Shown: piece by piece, positions 42,841 through 52,299 of the stretch
Position numbering within the stretch: the first letter of the stretch is position 1
How the letters are laid out: every line of letters starts with the position of its first letter
Source of the DNA: Endotrypanum monterogeii
Lineage: Eukaryota > Euglenozoa > Kinetoplastea > Trypanosomatida > Trypanosomatidae
Length of the DNA: 64,000 nucleotides
Direction: 5' to 3'
Assembly (NCBI GenBank): GCA_000333855.2
Contig: CM007319.1
Span: 568,365 to 632,364, forward strand
Notes under the pieces: generated by a model
Seen by the model: the letters and a program-made list of their open reading frames with translations, nothing else
The model's database searches: none
Told to the model about the DNA's origin: nothing
Made by a program: the position numbers and the translations under genes

Positions 42841-43516
42841 GGATCAAAAAAAAAATTCAGGCTGATGTGCTTGCTATTTTTTTTTTTCCTGATGCTTAGC
42901 TGCTTTGTTGTGTGGTATATGTTGTTTAATTTTTAGTTCGTAAGATCTTTCTTTAGGTATCCTCTCTCAATCGTGTTTAGTCTCTTTCGTGACTGTATGT
43001 TGGGTGTATCATTCTTTTGCTTTTTTTTTTCTGTGACGTTATAGCACTAGGCAGTAGTATTTGTGCAGTTGGAGAGTCAGTTATATTTATTTATCTAGAG
43101 GAGGGCAAAAAAAAAAAAAATGCTCTCCAATTGTAGTCTCAGAACTTTTTCCAAATCTTGTTCCATGCTTCGGGACTTTGTCCCCAACTTTCAAAGAAAA
43201 AATTACTGCTAATATTATATACCAGCGCACCAAGTCGCTTTGTGATAAATGAGAGTCTCAGGAGAAGTTCTGTCACGTGCAAACCTCTATTTTTTACACA
43301 TTTGCAAATACTTGTCTTTTCATTATCCTGTATCTACTCTTTTATGTAGAGGTAGCGATACGGATCTGCATTCGATATAATATGGTCTTTTGCAATGAGT
43401 TACTCTTCCTTTCTTCCACCGATCTTACTTTCTGCCACTTTGATATTCTGCAGAATTTTTTCATTTTTGTACCTGGAGGAATACGACCAACCACCTGGAT
43501 TGAAGCTTTCTGCAAA
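42841..43516. other. Intergenic, T-rich
   Basis: 3' flank of the small TM gene and leader of RPN13. It has T-runs at 42875-42887 and 43021-43030 and an A-run at 43108-43121. No gene seen. The frame of RPN13 is open back to 43277, but that part lies before the splice acceptor and lacks coding character. Confidence 0.65.
43452..43453 (+). promoter_or_regulatory. Trans-splice acceptor AG for RPN13
   Basis: A pyrimidine tract ('CTTCCTTTCTTCCACC' onward, 43406-43445) leads to 'GATATTCTGCAG', 64 nt before the ATG at 43517. It rules out the upstream in-frame ATGs at 43277 and 43382. Confidence 0.75.
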
Positions 43517-44260
43517 ATGATTCTGCCGCCTGTTTTCAGCAAGCCTCCGGAGTTACACTTCCGCGCAGGAAAAATGAAGTATGCAGGAGGAGTTGTAACA
43601 CCGGAAAAGCTCAAGGGGCACCTGGCTTTTTTTTCTGCTGGCATACACGCCGTTGAGATGGTGTGGATTTCGGAGTCGGAGAAATCAGCACCTATTGTAT
43701 TGCCTCGCGGTAAAACCAAGGTTAGCTTCGTGACACAGTGCAAGACAGGTCGTGTACTCTTGTTTGAAGTCAACGAAAATGGTGAGAAAAGGCTACATTT
43801 TTTTTGGCTTCAGGAGAGGTCAGAAGAAAAAGACAGCTCTTATTTGTTGAGTCTCGAGAGGATTCTTGCAGATCGCACCGCTAGCACCCAAAAGAAGCCA
43901 ACTGTCAACTTTGAGGATTTCAAAAAGATTTTGGTGTCTGTATCCAAGTCGAAGAAGGACGTAAAGCTGGCCGATGTTTTGTCTTCCACTATTGTGACCG
44001 AGGAACTGATTAGTGATTCCACCTACTACCAGGAGAAACTCGCCAGTCACCTGCCTATTACAGGCGGAGAGCCTAAAGATATTCTCTCCCAGGTGAAAAG
44101 TCCGCAAGTAGCGCAGGCAGCAGCAGCTCTCGAGTCTGCGTTGCAAGACCCTTCAACCTACCAGCAACTCTGCGCGTCATTCGGTGTTCCCGAGACTGAC
44201 TCCAAGGGGGGCGTGTTGGCTTTTCTCAACGGCATTGTTAGGGCTGCGAAAAAGCCGTGA
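43517..44260 (+). CDS. RPN13: Proteasome ubiquitin receptor Rpn13/ADRM1
   Basis: This 247-residue protein starts at the ATG at 43517. The N-terminal Pru domain (about 14-125) is clear: 'LHFRAGKMKYAGGVVTPEKLKGHLAFF', 'CKTGRVLLFEVNENGEKRLHFFWLQE'. The C-terminal ~100 residues are helical ('VKSPQVAQAAAALESALQDP', 'QQLCASFGVPE') and correspond in place to the DEUBAD domain that binds UCH37. It sits on Rpn2 in the 19S particle and captures ubiquitylated substrates. It is shorter than human ADRM1 (407 residues) because the linker is short. Confidence 0.92.
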   Translation: MILPPVFSKPPELHFRAGKMKYAGGVVTPEKLKGHLAFFSAGIHAVEMVWISESEKSAPIVLPRGKTKVSFVTQCKTGRVLLFEVNENGEKRLHFFWLQERSEEKDSSYLLSLERILADRTASTQKKPTVNFEDFKKILVSVSKSKKDVKLADVLSSTIVTEELISDSTYYQEKLASHLPITGGEPKDILSQVKSPQVAQAAAALESALQDPSTYQQLCASFGVPETDSKGGVLAFLNGIVRAAKKP

Positions 44261-44700
44261 GTGTGTTGATTTCATAATAACAGTGCCCGATACTACCCTC
44301 GTGGTTTCTTTTTCGCAGTTTATTATGCTGAACAACTGAACAGATAATTCTAGTAGAGAGTACTGTCCTAGCAGGGCGTATGATAGCTGATTTTTTCGCC
44401 GTGCTTAGTCAATAAAAGTCAGGGACCCTTGCTAGCTATGTGAAACATGCTCCGTATCAAATCTCCGAGACATGGTAGCAATGCTGGAGACGGCCAATGT
44501 TGAGTTTGTTTGATGGAGGCTAAATTTTTCGGTACTGCCGAAAGAAGTGTGACCATATTATACACTGATTAAAAGATTCGAAACAAGAGCCTTTCTTCCA
44601 CTTCTCCATATTCTTTTCCTCTTATTTGCGCCACTATTTTCTTCTGGCACACCTGATTTATCTCGGGTATTTAGACTGCAGGGCACTTCAGACTGTGGTT
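44261..44700. other. Intergenic, AT-rich
   Basis: RPN13 3' flank and leader of the next gene, with a long C/T-rich stretch at 44590-44670 acting as the acceptor tract. No gene seen. Confidence 0.6.
44680..44681 (+). promoter_or_regulatory. Candidate trans-splice acceptor AG
   Basis: After the pyrimidine tract the sequence reads 'TATTTAGACTGCAGGGCACTTCAG'-like, with three close AGs. 44680-44681 is in the best context, 19 nt before the ATG at 44701. Confidence 0.55.
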
Positions 44701-45333
44701 ATGAAAAATAGTCTGTTTCTGAAACAAGGGATTCAGCCTGAGCTTCACCGCTATGCTCAGGCGACCTTTCACGAAGGGACACATCGACAGGCTCCAGGGG
44801 ACTCTACACCGTGGCGCGATGTTTCTTCACCCGTCAATAGACTCCGTGCGTGGTGGTTGGCACCGGCGGCCAAAGGAAGCGTCATCGCTGCCTGGTGTTT
44901 AACGTGCGTTGTCGGTGCCTATTGCTTTAGCATTCAACAAGATGCAAAGGGAACATACCTGCTCAATAATGTACTACTTCGCAATTTGCACGAGGAATCA
45001 CAGCGAGCCAACGCAAATGAGGAGCGTTCGAGGGAGCTTCAAGAGGCGATGCGGCAGTATCTTTCTGAGGAAACCACCCGAAGGAGAACCACGGCGAAGC
45101 TAGAAGAGTATGTGGAATCTAGTGAAAAAGTCAAGGCGGGAATTGTAAATTATGAGCTACAGTTGGCACGGGAGCGGGGAAGGGCCGACGCAACACATGA
45201 GCGGAATCAACAGCTAGTGGGGGAGCTAATTTCCCTGCGTCAACAAATGGTGCAGACTCAGAAGGACAATACCACTTTGGTGAGAGAAGTGGAAAAATTG
45301 CAGCAACTCCTGAAGCGTTTTGCCCAATCATGA
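44701..45333 (+). CDS. Single-TM coiled-coil protein, unknown function
   Basis: This 210-residue protein starts at the ATG at 44701. The frame is open upstream from a TTG at 44626, but that lies before the acceptor. A transmembrane helix sits at about 58-78 ('GSVIAAWCLTCVVGAYCFSI'). Residues about 95-208 are a continuous coiled coil ('EESQRANANEERSRELQEAM', 'ELISLRQQMVQTQKDN', 'VEKLQQLLKRF'). The N-terminal ~57 residues are polar and could be a targeting segment. A tethering or scaffold role is possible. No family recognised. Confidence 0.75.
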   Translation: MKNSLFLKQGIQPELHRYAQATFHEGTHRQAPGDSTPWRDVSSPVNRLRAWWLAPAAKGSVIAAWCLTCVVGAYCFSIQQDAKGTYLLNNVLLRNLHEESQRANANEERSRELQEAMRQYLSEETTRRRTTAKLEEYVESSEKVKAGIVNYELQLARERGRADATHERNQQLVGELISLRQQMVQTQKDNTTLVREVEKLQQLLKRFAQS

Positions 45334-45798
45334 ATGGCAAAAAAAAAAAAGAATGGAGGATTCATTCTTGAGACATTTTTATGCTGTGCATTATATACCA
45401 ACCATATCGTACCTCAAAATTCCATAACCAACGAAAAACAAGCAAAGGAATATACGTCGGACCTCTTGATTCATTTTCAGCGAGGGGTTACTCCGTGTCC
45501 AGAGTTCGGAAGTGGAAGAAAAAAAATGGAAGTATCCTCCAAAGTATCAATGCTACCCACCCACACTGCTGTGCAAGACGTTGTATCGTTGCCCCTTTCT
45601 TTCTTATCAGCATATGTTTCACTGACAGGCATTGATGTACACCACATGATCAACTTTTTTTCTCACTCTCAAATGTCTACCCTGTTTAACAATCTGGTCG
45701 CTATGTTTCCTCATAATATTATGCTGTGTGGGAAAAGATTAGACGTCTCCACAAATCAAAGCAGAGCGCCACAATTTTTTTTTTCCTGAAATGAGGCC
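45334..45798. other. Intergenic before DPB2
   Basis: An open frame (45334-45789) begins immediately after the previous stop, but it has no acceptor of its own and no coding character. A T-run at 45775-45784 followed by 'CCTGAAATGAG' places a possible acceptor AG at 45794-45795, only 3 nt before the DPB2 ATG. Confidence 0.55.
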
Positions 45799-47457
45799 AT
45801 GAGGGAACCAAAAGATGAGATACGGAGCTTTGCGCGGGCGTATAAATACAATCTGAAGCCATTTGCAGTCGACCGCTTTGCTAGCTTCCTAAAAAAATAC
45901 GACAATGGGGAGGAATACCGGCGCCATCTTTTGCGTGACTTGTTTGCCTTAATCCGAGAACAATGCTCAGACAATCGACTTGTTGATGAGGCGAAGGCAG
46001 ACGCCGTCATCAGTTTGCAAGAGACGAAAATAAGAGGTTGTCTCAGCAGCGATGGCTCATCTTCTGTCAAGGTTGTTCAAATAGAAGCTGTGCCAAAAGT
46101 TTATGTCGATGAGGTCAGTAGCGATCTGAAATTAGGTAGTTCCTCAGCTTCCATGAATCGGCTTCAATGTCTCAATCAGCGCTATGCACTCGCTCGCCGA
46201 CGTTGCCTTCGCTGCGGCCTCTACCAGAAATCGGTAGATCATCGCGTTTTAGATAACGGCCTCCAGGCCCTTTTGCCCACATGCGCGCTTGAAGGGCTTG
46301 ACCCAAACCTTCAGATTTCTGTGCTCGGGCTCTTGACCGTGCGCGGCAGCGAGTTCTTCTTGGAGGATTTGAGGGGTAGGATCCAACTGAAATTCACCGA
46401 GCACTCGCGAATCACGCAGCACTGCTTCGTGGGTAATGGATTCATGATTATTGTGAGCGGCTTCTGGGTGAACGGTCTTCTCCATGTTGCTAGAGTGGAT
46501 CTCCCGCCTGCAGAGCGGCGTGAGGCGACGCTGCGCGATATAGGCTCTGGCGTAGACTTGTTTGGTCTGGCTCCCACAGACTTTATGGCAGCTTTGCGGG
46601 AGGAGAAGAAACAGCTGCAGACCGTGATCATTGTCATGGCGCACGTACATCTGGATAAGGTGGGCACAATGAGCAAACTTGCTCGCTTCTTTGAGCGAAT
46701 GCAGAGCTTAAGTGAATCGGAGCTGCGTGACGTCACTTTTGTTTTTACTGGAGACTTTTCCTCTGTTCCGCTTCACTTTGGGGATGCGTCCCACTTACCT
46801 GATATCTTCGACAGTTCTGATCGCCTGCAGATCCTCCTGGATGGGTTGGGTCGGTGCATCGCCGCTAATGCACCGGGTGCAGCACAACATAGCCAGTTCG
46901 TGCTGATCCCAGGGCCCCGTGACATGACTACTCTTCAAGGCTTTCAACCACAAATGCCTATCGCCGCCCATTTCGCCAAGGGTATTGAGAGTCGAACAAA
47001 AAAGCTGACCCTCGCACCAAATCCGTGCCGTTTGCGCTTCCATACACACGAGATCCTTATTGCTCGTAGGGATTTTCTTCACGATCTTCAGCTCTGCGAG
47101 TCGCGGCTCTCGTGGGATCGCTATCGCACAAGGAATCACACCGACTCGGTACTGGATCAGGGCCCCTCTACTGGAGGCGTCACCGGCGCCACAATGTCGT
47201 TTGAACGTGTTGCAAAGACGTTGCTGGATGAGGCGCACTTATCACCCAGTATTGACGAGGCGGTTCTGTGGCGAGTGGATGACGCCTTGCGCATCCCAGT
47301 TTTGCCACACACGATGTTGCTGTGCGACTCAACAGAGCAATGGGAGTGCCACTACAAAGGTGTTCACGTCGTCAACCCCGGCTCTTTTTTTGCAAACGGC
47401 ACGTTTCTTTGGTACACTCCTGCAGATGGACAGTGCAGTCTCAGTACGGTAGGGTGA
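45799..47457 (+). CDS. DPB2: DNA polymerase epsilon subunit B
   Basis: This 552-residue protein starts at the ATG at 45799. It resembles the B-subunit family of replicative polymerases. It has an N-terminal helical region, an OB-fold (about 165-240: 'ISVLGLLTVRGSEFFLEDLRGRIQL', 'IIVSGFWVNGLLHVARVDLPP'), and an inactive calcineurin-like phosphoesterase domain (about 270-545: 'VIIVMAHVHLD', 'VTFVFTGDFSS', 'FVLIPGPRD', 'PNPCRLRFHTHEILIARRD', 'HVVNPGSF'). 'FGLAPTDF' matches the Dpb2 signature region ('LYGLPP'-type). It holds the leading-strand polymerase to the CMG helicase. The metal ligands of active phosphatases are missing, as normal here. The start codon overlaps a three-codon upstream ORF (see findings). 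Confidence 0.88.
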   Translation: MREPKDEIRSFARAYKYNLKPFAVDRFASFLKKYDNGEEYRRHLLRDLFALIREQCSDNRLVDEAKADAVISLQETKIRGCLSSDGSSSVKVVQIEAVPKVYVDEVSSDLKLGSSSASMNRLQCLNQRYALARRRCLRCGLYQKSVDHRVLDNGLQALLPTCALEGLDPNLQISVLGLLTVRGSEFFLEDLRGRIQLKFTEHSRITQHCFVGNGFMIIVSGFWVNGLLHVARVDLPPAERREATLRDIGSGVDLFGLAPTDFMAALREEKKQLQTVIIVMAHVHLDKVGTMSKLARFFERMQSLSESELRDVTFVFTGDFSSVPLHFGDASHLPDIFDSSDRLQILLDGLGRCIAANAPGAAQHSQFVLIPGPRDMTTLQGFQPQMPIAAHFAKGIESRTKKLTLAPNPCRLRFHTHEILIARRDFLHDLQLCESRLSWDRYRTRNHTDSVLDQGPSTGGVTGATMSFERVAKTLLDEAHLSPSIDEAVLWRVDDALRIPVLPHTMLLCDSTEQWECHYKGVHVVNPGSFFANGTFLWYTPADGQCSLSTVG

Positions 47458-47844
47458 TGTGCTGTCTCATCGGCGGACCCTCCATTCACGCGTGGCGCAT
47501 CTTTCTTTTTTCATGCGTACATGCCGCTGCGTTTGTCTAACATTATTATTATATCCATCACCGAAATAAAAAAAGACTAAAAAGTTTTCAACCCCTGGGA
47601 AGCCAATTTTCTTTTTCTTTTTTTTCGATGAAGGGAAGCCAATCACCCACCCCTCCCCGTGCTGGTGGGCGGGCAGCATAGAATTCTTTGTTCTATAGAC
47701 GAGATAAATGCGCATACAGTTGCTTCGCAGAAATGAGCCTTACGTTTCGCCTTTCATTTAAAGGCAACCAGGTTTCGATACACCAGGGCCGTTTCGCAAA
47801 GCATCTCTTTTTCTTTTTCTTGGGAGATCACTTCTCCAACAACT

Positions 47845-48224
47845 GGGTGGCAGCACCTCAGCGCGGGGTACCAGAAGCCGCTGCCCACTCTGCAGAGGAG
47901 GGGGGGGGGAGCCGGGCACACACTATATTCTTTCCCCCCGCTAAGCTAGCACTGATCCCCCTCCGGTGGTGACAGAGCCAAGTCCCTCGTGCCGGGGTGG
48001 GGGTGCGAGGGTGATGTATCTTGACTTGTGTTGGCTCTGGGGTCCTGGATGGCGCTGTGTCAGAGCGACCTGTGGCAGTGAGGGCGATTGTACAGTCCCT
48101 ATGAGAGACAAGGCGTCGACGTGGCTCGTGCGTTACATCCACCTGGCCCTCCATTGGCCCAGTGGGGTGCAGAAGAGGGCGGTACTTAGCTCGTGCGTTA
48201 TGTGATTCAGTGTTTCACGTGGAA
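47845..48224 (+). repeat. 380-bp dispersed repeat, copy 1 (SIDER-like candidate)
   Basis: This matches 59661-60040 over 380 bp without gaps, with 5 mismatches that all fall in 47942-48036; the last 188 bp are identical. It is GC-rich against AT-rich flanks, has a G10 run near 47900, and contains the 12-mer GCTCGTGCGTTA twice. It lies 388 nt past the DPB2 stop, in the same orientation relative to transcription as copy 2. Position in 3' flanks and size resemble Leishmania SIDER2 retroposon remnants that destabilise mRNAs. I cannot confirm the family by eye. No target-site duplication or poly(A) tail was seen. Confidence 0.85.
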
Positions 48225-48642
48225 GGGGGTCAAAAACAAAAGCTGACTCTACCCTTCGTGGCAGAATCGAGGGGCTCACAAAGTGCATCACGGCGAGCTT
48301 CAAGGCAACATCTTCTTTGGAGAGCTCAGCCTGTGCAGATTAACGCAGCGAATGCCTTTTTTCCCCCGCGGATCATCTTTTGGTTCCATTGAAGAAAAGA
48401 AAAACACACACAGCAGGTTACCCGAGCCTAAAGTCACCCACACGCGTGGAGGAGAGTTTTTTTTTTCACTCGGTTTCATGGCCCTGTTCTCAATTCATGC
48501 TCGCCTATACCAATGCACTTTTTCTTCGTGTAACACGTGTTTGATTGCGGTGTTGAATGTCATGTCATGCCCACGTAAGGGATTCTCGTATCAAGTAGCC
48601 ACAGTGAAGAGGCCCACAAACGTATTCTCATTCACATACCTC

Positions 48643-48653
48643 CACACACACAG

Positions 48654-48691
<38 letters not shown>
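48643..48691 (+). repeat. (CA)n(TA)n compound microsatellite
   Basis: CA units followed by TA units, 113 nt upstream of the DTWD1 ATG. Confidence 0.95.
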
Positions 48692-48803
48692 TAGTTGCAG
48701 ACACACGGCCACAGAAAGGGTATTCGAGAGCTTGGGGAGGGGGGGGACTTAATCGCGCTAATTCAACCCTGCTATTCGTGAGGTAACCCGTTGGTCGCTC
48801 ATC

Positions 48804-49784
48804 ATGAAGCGTCCCCGCGGTGGATACACAGAATCCAATGATGAGCGTGCCTGCAAGGTGCACGCCTTCATTCGGAGTCTGCGCTTCTCAGTTCCACTTT
48901 ACCGTCTCCGTGAACAGAAAGACCGTCGTGAATGCCCCAAGTGCCACAAGCGTCGCCTCTTCTACTGCTATGACTGCCTTACCATCGTGCACCCCGAGTC
49001 TCATCCACCCGCGCTTGCTTTGCCACTCAGCGTGTATGTAGTGCTCCACCCTAATGAACTTCGCGGTAAGAGCACCAGCCTCGCTGCTTCGACCATTTCA
49101 CCCGACTTACACATTGTAGAGTATCCGGCAGTACCGGAGGAGCTGGCGGAGGAGAGTACGCTGGTTTTGTACCCCAGCGAACAGAGCGTGGAGCTGCACG
49201 AGATCGAGCATCTTGATCAGTACAGAAACGTCATTTTTATCGATAGCACGTGGCAGCAGAGCAAAGCTATTGTGCGTGACGAGCGGGTAAATAAATTTAA
49301 ACACGTGCGTATCCGGTCGCAGACGTCTCTTTTTTGGCGCTTTCAGAACAATGACCCTAGCTACCTGGCCACCGTTGAAGCGATCTACTACTTTCTGCGC
49401 GAGTATATTATGCAGGTAAATAAGGTCAAGACGCAAGTGGAGCACAGGGATAAAATTGAGTCACACTCACCGCCTATGCATCAGGTAGGAATGAAGGACA
49501 GCGACCTGTCCACCTCAATAGCCAACGAGGCCAGTGCGAGTTCTCCCGAGGGGTTGACAAGTAGCGCTGACATTAGGGATTTCTACCACGGAGAAGTGGA
49601 TGACCTCCTTTTCTACTACATCAACCAATACATCGGTGTCCAGCAGCGTTACACCAGTGGTGACCTGAACAAGTACACTGAGCGTCACTTCAGTGGCTAC
49701 ATAATTGAGAATACCTCATGGGACGAGCTCGTTGCACCGCCAACAGTTGACAGCAACGCCTCGGTGGCCTTAACGCCCCCCTAA
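48804..49784 (+). CDS. DTWD1: DTW-domain tRNA aminocarboxypropyltransferase, DTWD1 type
   Basis: This 326-residue protein starts at the ATG at 48804. A zinc ribbon is formed by Cys44/Cys47 ('CPKC') and Cys55/Cys58 ('CYDC'). The DTW block is at 'FIDSTWQQSKAIVRDERV' (Asp147-Ser-Thr-Trp150), as in human DTWD1, followed by 'FWRFQ' and 'LATVEAIYYFLREY'. The C-terminal 'DLLFYYINQY' also matches. The family transfers the aminocarboxypropyl group from SAM to uridine in the tRNA D-loop (acp3U20). A charged Ser-rich insertion occupies about 215-262. Catalytic motifs are intact, so the enzyme is probably active. Confidence 0.92.
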   Translation: MKRPRGGYTESNDERACKVHAFIRSLRFSVPLYRLREQKDRRECPKCHKRRLFYCYDCLTIVHPESHPPALALPLSVYVVLHPNELRGKSTSLAASTISPDLHIVEYPAVPEELAEESTLVLYPSEQSVELHEIEHLDQYRNVIFIDSTWQQSKAIVRDERVNKFKHVRIRSQTSLFWRFQNNDPSYLATVEAIYYFLREYIMQVNKVKTQVEHRDKIESHSPPMHQVGMKDSDLSTSIANEASASSPEGLTSSADIRDFYHGEVDDLLFYYINQYIGVQQRYTSGDLNKYTERHFSGYIIENTSWDELVAPPTVDSNASVALTPP

Positions 49785-50459
49785 AGCGCTACGCGAGGTC
49801 GCTGAATAATGGAACCTCTGATAGATATTCGCTTCTCTGTGAAAGTGCCCTTGCGTTCATGCTTCCGAGTGGAGTTGGGTTTCTCCCGCATCGCACAGGT
49901 TTAGCACCATTACCATGACTGCGCTGACCTGCGTGTGTCCGGTGTCTGTGTAGTGGTGGGGCACACTGGCAACGTTTTCTCATCCCCTCTTTTTTTTTTT
50001 TTTGGTACAGTTGGTGAAAAGAGGGGGATCAGGCGAAAAGAAAAAGTCTTGTCTTTAACGGACCACACCCTTCATGTTTTTGTGCAAACCACGAACACGT
50101 GTAACAGCGATGCGGGAGAAGAATATCTCTTCGTATCGTTTCATTAACGCAATCCTCTTTTTAAATGTATGTGATGCAAGTTTGTTTGCCACGAGAAGAA
50201 AGCATTTTTCCCCGCTACACTTACACCCACGTAAGGTTTTTGAGGTACTTCTCAAATATATTCGCATCATTTCTTTTTTTGTTTACTCGCGTAAATGCTA
50301 TTCACATCAAGGCACGATAAAAAAACGCTTAGAATGGCAACAACCCCCCCCCCCTCCCCTCCGAACCTTCCAGAGAACACAGGTGTCAGGATAATCATCA
50401 ATGAGTGTTGCAGTGGATTGAATGCTTTATTGGAGAGGCATATCGGTTCCAAAACACAC

Positions 50460-50499
<40 letters not shown>

Positions 50500-50892
50500 A
50501 TGCACGTACGCAGACCCTGGCGATACTTTCCTCCTGTATATAATATGACTCCCTCTTGTTTGTGATGTGCCTTTCAGTGTGCACCACTGCAGCACTCACC
50601 ATATTCCTCCCCGGTACACGTACACACGCATCCAAGCGCACAGATTCCGCTTTCCAGTATCGAAGGTGGGCTGCATCCATAGGTGTATCTGTTTCCTGCT
50701 TCCAGTGCGTGCGTGTGCGACTGGGAGTGTCGCTGATTGGCACCCCAGCAACTCCCGCATCGGACAACGGTTTGGATTCTTCGGTGTCCCAGATCTCCAA
50801 AGGGAGAAGGGCACATTTTCGCACCCATACACATCCACATCAGGAGCCAAAGTGCTTGCTAGTTTTTTGTGTGACGGTTTTCCGCTTCTTGA
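49785..50892. other. Intergenic with (TA)n
   Basis: DTWD1 3' flank and trypanin leader. A T-run lies at 49989-50003 and a CA-then-TA tract at 50454-50495. No gene seen; overlapping open frames at 50556-51127 are shadows of the trypanin start. Confidence 0.6.
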
Positions 50893-52299
50893 ATGCAGTC
50901 GAACCGTCCCAAGCCGGCGCCCAAAGGGAAGGGCGCCGGCGCCGCCACTGCCCCTTCGACGTCGAAGACAAAGCGAGGTGGTGGTGCGGCTGCAAGCAGC
51001 TCACCTGCGGTGGCTGCGCCGCCTGTCGACGGCAAGGAAATCTGGATGGCTACAGATGCCCTGCAAAAGACAAATGCTGCGCGCAATTACTTCCAACTTG
51101 ACCGGGACCGCATATTTGCATTTTTGAATGTCTCCAAAAAGGAACTCGAAGATACCAGGGAGCTGATTCGTGAAAGGGAGCAGGAAAAGGCAGAACAGAT
51201 AGAACGGCATGAAGTGGAGAAGCAAATCTTCAAGCAAAAAATCCGTCATTTGCTGTACGAAAACCAGGTTTTGTTGTCCACGATGAAGGAAGAATCGCAG
51301 CGTGCACTGACGAGTCGGGAGGAAGAGTTCCGCACGAAGGAGAATGATTTGGCTCGCAACTTACGGGATGCCAAGCTGACAGACCGTGAGATGGAGGTGC
51401 GGCATTTAGAGCAGCAGCGGGCTCTGGTTTCCCAACAGGACAAGGAGATAGCGGAGCAGCAAGCAAATTTTGAGCGCGAGATCAAGGAGATGCACCTCAA
51501 GTACGAGCACCTCCTGAAAAGTGTGCGCGAGGAGATGGACGAGGCCCGTAAAGAGGAGCTGGAGCGTATTGAGGAACGTAAGGAGGCTCACATTGCAGAG
51601 CTGAAGGAAACACATGATCGTACTTTTAAAGAAATCAAAGATTACTTTAGTGAGATCACCTCAAACAACCTAGAAACTATTCGTACTCTCAAGGATGAGG
51701 TGTACGCTCGAAAGCGGACGGAGACGCACAATGAGCGTGCCATGTACGAGGTGGCGAAGCGAAACAAGCGACTCACTGAGCCACTTGCCAAGCTGCAAAG
51801 CCAGAAGAAGATCCTCGAATCGGATTTGGACAACTACATGGCAGACAAGGAGGCTCTCGCTGAGGCCCAACGACTGGTCAAGGATACCGATCAGCAAATC
51901 AAAACCCTCTCCTGGGAACACGAGGTTCTTGCGCAGCGTTATGCGAAACTTGCTGAGGATCGAGATATTATATTGAAGAAATACAACGCGATGCTACAAG
52001 AAATCCAGCGTAAATCGGCGTTCCGACGCGTACTGATTCAGAAGAAGCTTGAACTGGTGCAGACACAGTTGGACGGTCGCGATGCGAAGCTGACAGAGTT
52101 GCTGAAGCGTGCGAACGTGAACCCAGATGATATGAAGGAACTGGTGCAAAAGGTGCATGACATCATCTCGGAGAAGAACAAGACAATTGAGGATCTGCAG
52201 CAGCTTCTTGTTCGCCTCACTACCCAAAGTGAGCGCGTCGTCTCTATGTACGAGTTCTACATGGAGGATAATGGGGTTACAGGGTGGGCCGGCACGTAA
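50893..52299 (+). CDS. DRC4: Trypanin / GAS8 / DRC4, nexin-dynein regulatory complex
   Basis: This 468-residue protein starts at the ATG at 50893. After a basic Ala/Pro/Lys-rich N-terminus of about 45 residues it is nearly all coiled coil. 'NYFQLDRDRIFAFLNVSKKELE', 'ELKETHDRTFKEIKDYFSEITSNNLETI' and 'KRLTEPLAKLQ' match GAS8/DRC4 closely. Its length is close to T. brucei trypanin. It sits in the axonemal nexin-dynein regulatory complex and coordinates flagellar beating. An acceptor-like context overlaps the start codon: a pyrimidine-rich stretch ends at 'GAATGCAG'. See findings. Confidence 0.95.
   Translation: MQSNRPKPAPKGKGAGAATAPSTSKTKRGGGAAASSSPAVAAPPVDGKEIWMATDALQKTNAARNYFQLDRDRIFAFLNVSKKELEDTRELIREREQEKAEQIERHEVEKQIFKQKIRHLLYENQVLLSTMKEESQRALTSREEEFRTKENDLARNLRDAKLTDREMEVRHLEQQRALVSQQDKEIAEQQANFEREIKEMHLKYEHLLKSVREEMDEARKEELERIEERKEAHIAELKETHDRTFKEIKDYFSEITSNNLETIRTLKDEVYARKRTETHNERAMYEVAKRNKRLTEPLAKLQSQKKILESDLDNYMADKEALAEAQRLVKDTDQQIKTLSWEHEVLAQRYAKLAEDRDIILKKYNAMLQEIQRKSAFRRVLIQKKLELVQTQLDGRDAKLTELLKRANVNPDDMKELVQKVHDIISEKNKTIEDLQQLLVRLTTQSERVVSMYEFYMEDNGVTGWAGT

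Larger units (their letters stand above)
47458..48803. other. Intergenic with 380-bp repeat copy 1 and (CA)n(TA)n
   Basis: DPB2 3' flank and DTWD1 leader. It holds the dispersed repeat at 47845-48224 and a compound (CA)n(TA)n tract at 48643-48691. No gene seen. Confidence 0.7.

Noticed and set aside
45334..45789. 151-codon ORF starting 1 nt after the stop of the TM/coiled-coil gene
   Set aside because: No splice acceptor separates it from the previous gene, codon use is AT-rich, and it starts with a poly-Lys A-run; probably UTR.
50556..51127. 181- and 186-codon plus-strand frames overlapping the trypanin start
   Set aside because: Out of frame with trypanin and without protein-family similarity.
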